DNA from: Bifidobacteriaceae bacterium
Lineage (GTDB): Bacteria > Actinomycetota > Actinomycetes > Actinomycetales > WQXJ01
Direction of reading: 5' to 3'
DNA: 34,222 nucleotides
Assembly: GCA_031268215.1 (NCBI GenBank)
Contig: JAIRXP010000038.1
Location: 1 to 34,222, forward strand
The stretch's first letter is position 1; each line of letters opens with the position of its first letter. The translations under genes and the position numbers were made by a program. The notes under the pieces are model-generated. The model saw only the letters and a list, made by a program, of their open reading frames with translations, was not told where the DNA came from and did no database searches. Shown one piece after another: positions 32,267-34,222 of the stretch.

Positions 32267-33571
32267 ATGGATCTACTTGCCCCAATCTCCCGCCGCCGTA
32301 TGGCCAGCGCCACCGCTGGGCTGGCGGCTATCACCGCCGCCTTGGCGCTCAGCGCGTGCGGTCAGGACACCGCCGCCAAGCCGTCGCCGTCCCCTACGGC
32401 CAGCCAGGATGAGCACGATCCCGCCGAGGTAGCAGCCCCAGCCCCACGGCTGGTTATCACCTACGACGGTGGTGTTCAGGTGCTTGACGCTCTCAGTCTG
32501 GAACTGGTCGCCGACCTGCCACTCAGCGGTTTCAATCGGATCAATCCGGCGGGCGATGAACGCCATGTCTTCGTTTCTACCGAGGGTGGCTTCAAGCTCC
32601 TCGACACCGGTGTGTTTGCCTCAGCGCATGGTGATCACGCACACTATTACGCTGGTGCCCCGGTATTGGAGGAAGGGCTGGCCTATGAGGCGAAGCAGCC
32701 AGGCCACGTGGTGGCCCACGACGGACTGACCGCGTTGTTTGACGACGGCACTGGCCACGTAGATGTCCTCGATTCTGACGATCTCGATGAAAGTGTGCGC
32801 GAATACGACGCGCCAGCCGCGCACCACGGCGTGGCGGTGGCTCTGCCAGATGGCTCGCTCGTGGTCAGCCAGGGCACCGAAGAAGCGCGCAGCGGGATTG
32901 TGGTCCTGGACGCGGCCGGTGCCCAGGTCGCCGCCTCCAGCGATTGCCCAGCTATTCATGGCGAAGCGGTAGCCGCCGGCGAGGCAGCGGTGTTTGGCTG
33001 CCAGGACGGCGCCTTGGTCTACAAAGACGGCGCCATCACCAAGATTCCCGCGCCCGCACCGGCCGGCGGCCTGTCATCGCTGTATGGCACCGAAGACTCA
33101 CCAGTAGTGCTGGGTGATTACGACACCGAAGGCCAACCGATGGACCAGGTCTCATTGACTGACACCGCGGGCGGAGCGATCAAACTGGTTAAACTTCCAA
33201 CGGCCTATTACGGCTTCAACGATTCGGGCTTCACGGATGACGGCCGGGCCTTTGTCTTGGGCCTGGATGGCAAGCTCCACTTCATTGACGTGACCAGTGG
33301 TGTAGTCACGGGGTCATATCCGGTGATCAGCCCCTGGCAAGCACCGGCCGAGTGGCAGGCCGCTGCTCCCAAAGTAGTCCTGGTCGAAGGCATGATCTAT
33401 GTCACCGACCCGGCTAATAAGGCGATTGTCGCCGTGGACCCCGCCACTGGCGAAGTCTGGAAGTCTGGCACCCTGACCGTGGCGCCGCTTGAGATCACCG
33501 GTGTCACCGGTGAGGGCGCCGGCGAGCATGAACATGGCGACCATGACGACGAAGACGAGCATGACGAATAA
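32267..33571 (+). CDS. aztD: AztD-like zinc metallochaperone lipoprotein
   Basis: A 434-residue lipoprotein (lipobox LSAC, Cys31). The body has repeated beta strands of a seven-bladed-propeller type, for example PRLVITYDGGVQVLDALSLE and GYAF-like turns, and histidine clusters AHGDHAHYY and AAHHGVAV. The tail is rich in His, Asp and Glu (EHEHGDHDDEDEHDE). These are features of AztD, which binds zinc outside the membrane and hands it to the AztC binding protein of the AztABC importer. The gene is behind a Zur-like box. No aztABC genes are beside it here, so its partner must be elsewhere or different. Confidence 0.85.
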   Translation: MDLLAPISRRRMASATAGLAAITAALALSACGQDTAAKPSPSPTASQDEHDPAEVAAPAPRLVITYDGGVQVLDALSLELVADLPLSGFNRINPAGDERHVFVSTEGGFKLLDTGVFASAHGDHAHYYAGAPVLEEGLAYEAKQPGHVVAHDGLTALFDDGTGHVDVLDSDDLDESVREYDAPAAHHGVAVALPDGSLVVSQGTEEARSGIVVLDAAGAQVAASSDCPAIHGEAVAAGEAAVFGCQDGALVYKDGAITKIPAPAPAGGLSSLYGTEDSPVVLGDYDTEGQPMDQVSLTDTAGGAIKLVKLPTAYYGFNDSGFTDDGRAFVLGLDGKLHFIDVTSGVVTGSYPVISPWQAPAEWQAAAPKVVLVEGMIYVTDPANKAIVAVDPATGEVWKSGTLTVAPLEITGVTGEGAGEHEHGDHDDEDEHDE

Positions 33572-33607
33572 CAGCATCCAAAACGTGGGTTGAATCCGCA
33601 ACAGAGG

Positions 33608-33668
33608 CGGCCCACCAGGCATAAGGCGACGGAATTCCTCCATTCCCCTTCGCCCGCCTGGTGGGCCG
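33608..33668. terminator. 13-bp inverted repeat between convergent genes
   Basis: CGGCCCACCAGGC (33608-33620) and GCCTGGTGGGCCG (33656-33668) are perfect complements around a 35-nt loop. The site lies between the AztD-like gene (plus) and the HNH gene (minus), which suits a bidirectional terminator. The loop is long and there is no T-tract, so an alternative is a small repeat element. Confidence 0.4.
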
Positions 33669-33757
33669 TCCCGCTTTTCCGCCCAGTATTACCGACGATG
33701 CCGCCGGGACAGCTCAGGAAACTGGGTAACGGTAATCCTTGGGCGGGCTTCGCCTGT

Positions 33758-34222
33758 TTAGGGGTTATCCGGGTGGGGTGGTGGGTTGGGTTTGTGGCGG
33801 TGGTGGAGGAGTGGGGTTTGGTTGGGGTTGAACCAGTTGGGTGGGATCAGTTCCCAGAGTCCGTCTTCGCGTAAATGTGGGTTCCAATCGGCTGGGGTTC
33901 CGTCCCTGGGGGGTTCGATAAGCCTGTGGTGGGTGGGGCATAGGAGGATCAGGTTGTTTAACCGGGTGGGCCCGCCTTTCTGCCAGGGTTGTACGTGGTG
34001 GGCTTGACAGGCTTCGGGTGGCCGGTCACAACCCTGAAACGAGCATCCCTTGTCTCGTAGGGTCAGGGCGGTACGGATCGTGGGTGGGATGATCCTGGTG
34101 GTGCGTCCTATATCCAGGATCTGGTGTTTCGTTCCGAGCACGGCCCGCATGATCGTAGTGTCGCACAACAGGGTGTTGGTTGTTTGGGTGTCTAACAGTT
34201 GACCATCAACCGTCAGCCTGCC
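33758..34222 (-). CDS. HNH endonuclease (DUF222-type), truncated by the window edge
   Basis: The C-terminal 154 residues of a minus-strand gene open through the right edge. It has the HNH nuclease core: CSFQGCDRPPEACQAHHVQP, then GGPTRLNNLILLCPTHHRLI, with the paired cysteines that bind zinc, the HH and N of the active site. This is the C-terminal nuclease of the actinobacterial DUF222/HNH family, often present in many copies per genome. The N-terminal DUF222 part is outside the window. The C-terminus is Pro/His-rich. Confidence 0.9.
   Translation of the reverse strand, partial: GRLTVDGQLLDTQTTNTLLCDTTIMRAVLGTKHQILDIGRTTRIIPPTIRTALTLRDKGCSFQGCDRPPEACQAHHVQPWQKGGPTRLNNLILLCPTHHRLIEPPRDGTPADWNPHLREDGLWELIPPNWFNPNQTPLLHHRHKPNPPPHPDNP

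Overview
The window is about 34 kb of very GC-rich DNA whose gene content points to an actinobacterium (Actinomycetes). The indicators are a DUF222/HNH-type endonuclease, a DtxR/IdeR-type iron box, a Zur-type zinc box, an AztD-like zinc metallochaperone, LRV and PASTA surface proteins, frequent GTG starts, and many ATGA/GTGA stop-start overlaps. I cannot name the genus.

Layout. (1) 1-1867 is a decayed accessory strip: the 3' end of a tRNA with no 5' half visible, a strong hairpin, a frameshifted AbiEi-like regulator, and an internally deleted AlbA_2/ATPase regulator. It looks like the remains of an element integrated at a tRNA. (2) 1868-5951: a SNF2/HelZ-type helicase overlapping a SWIM zinc-finger gene. 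(3) 5942-7999: a sortase-anchored (LPLTG) beta-helical surface protein on the minus strand. (4) 8201-8834: a VapBC-type toxin-antitoxin pair whose start codon lies inside a 29-bp palindrome. (5) 9150-13086: three overlapping genes for large pseudopilin-like proteins with no assembly machinery nearby. (6) 13138-19903, minus strand: a three-gene operon for an LRV protein, a PASTA/NPCBM-like protein and a 1700-residue VWA protein, all membrane anchored. (7) 20081-23670, minus strand: response regulator, histidine kinase, ABC ATPase and ABC-2 permease. (8) 23914-24917: a second toxin-antitoxin pair (HTH plus PIN). (9) 25098-29618: an iron-box-controlled FecBCDE-type importer, with a frameshifted permease, in one run of overlapping genes with two paralogous proteins that may have a GATase-like fold. 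(10) 29619-32103: an intergenic region with three strong hairpins, then a second ABC ATPase and a multi-pass membrane protein. (11) 32169-33571: a Zur-like box and an AztD-like lipoprotein. (12) 33758 to the right edge: an HNH endonuclease cut by the window boundary.

How it fits together. The right third is a metal-homeostasis region: an IdeR/DtxR-type operator should repress the iron importer when iron is plentiful, and a Zur-type operator should repress the zinc chaperone when zinc is plentiful. The middle is devoted to the cell surface (sortase substrate, pilins, VWA/PASTA/LRV). The best candidates for undescribed biology are the pair of GATase-like proteins tied to the iron importer, the LRV-PASTA-VWA operon, and the orphan pilin set. 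All assignments come from reading motifs by eye; no database search was possible.
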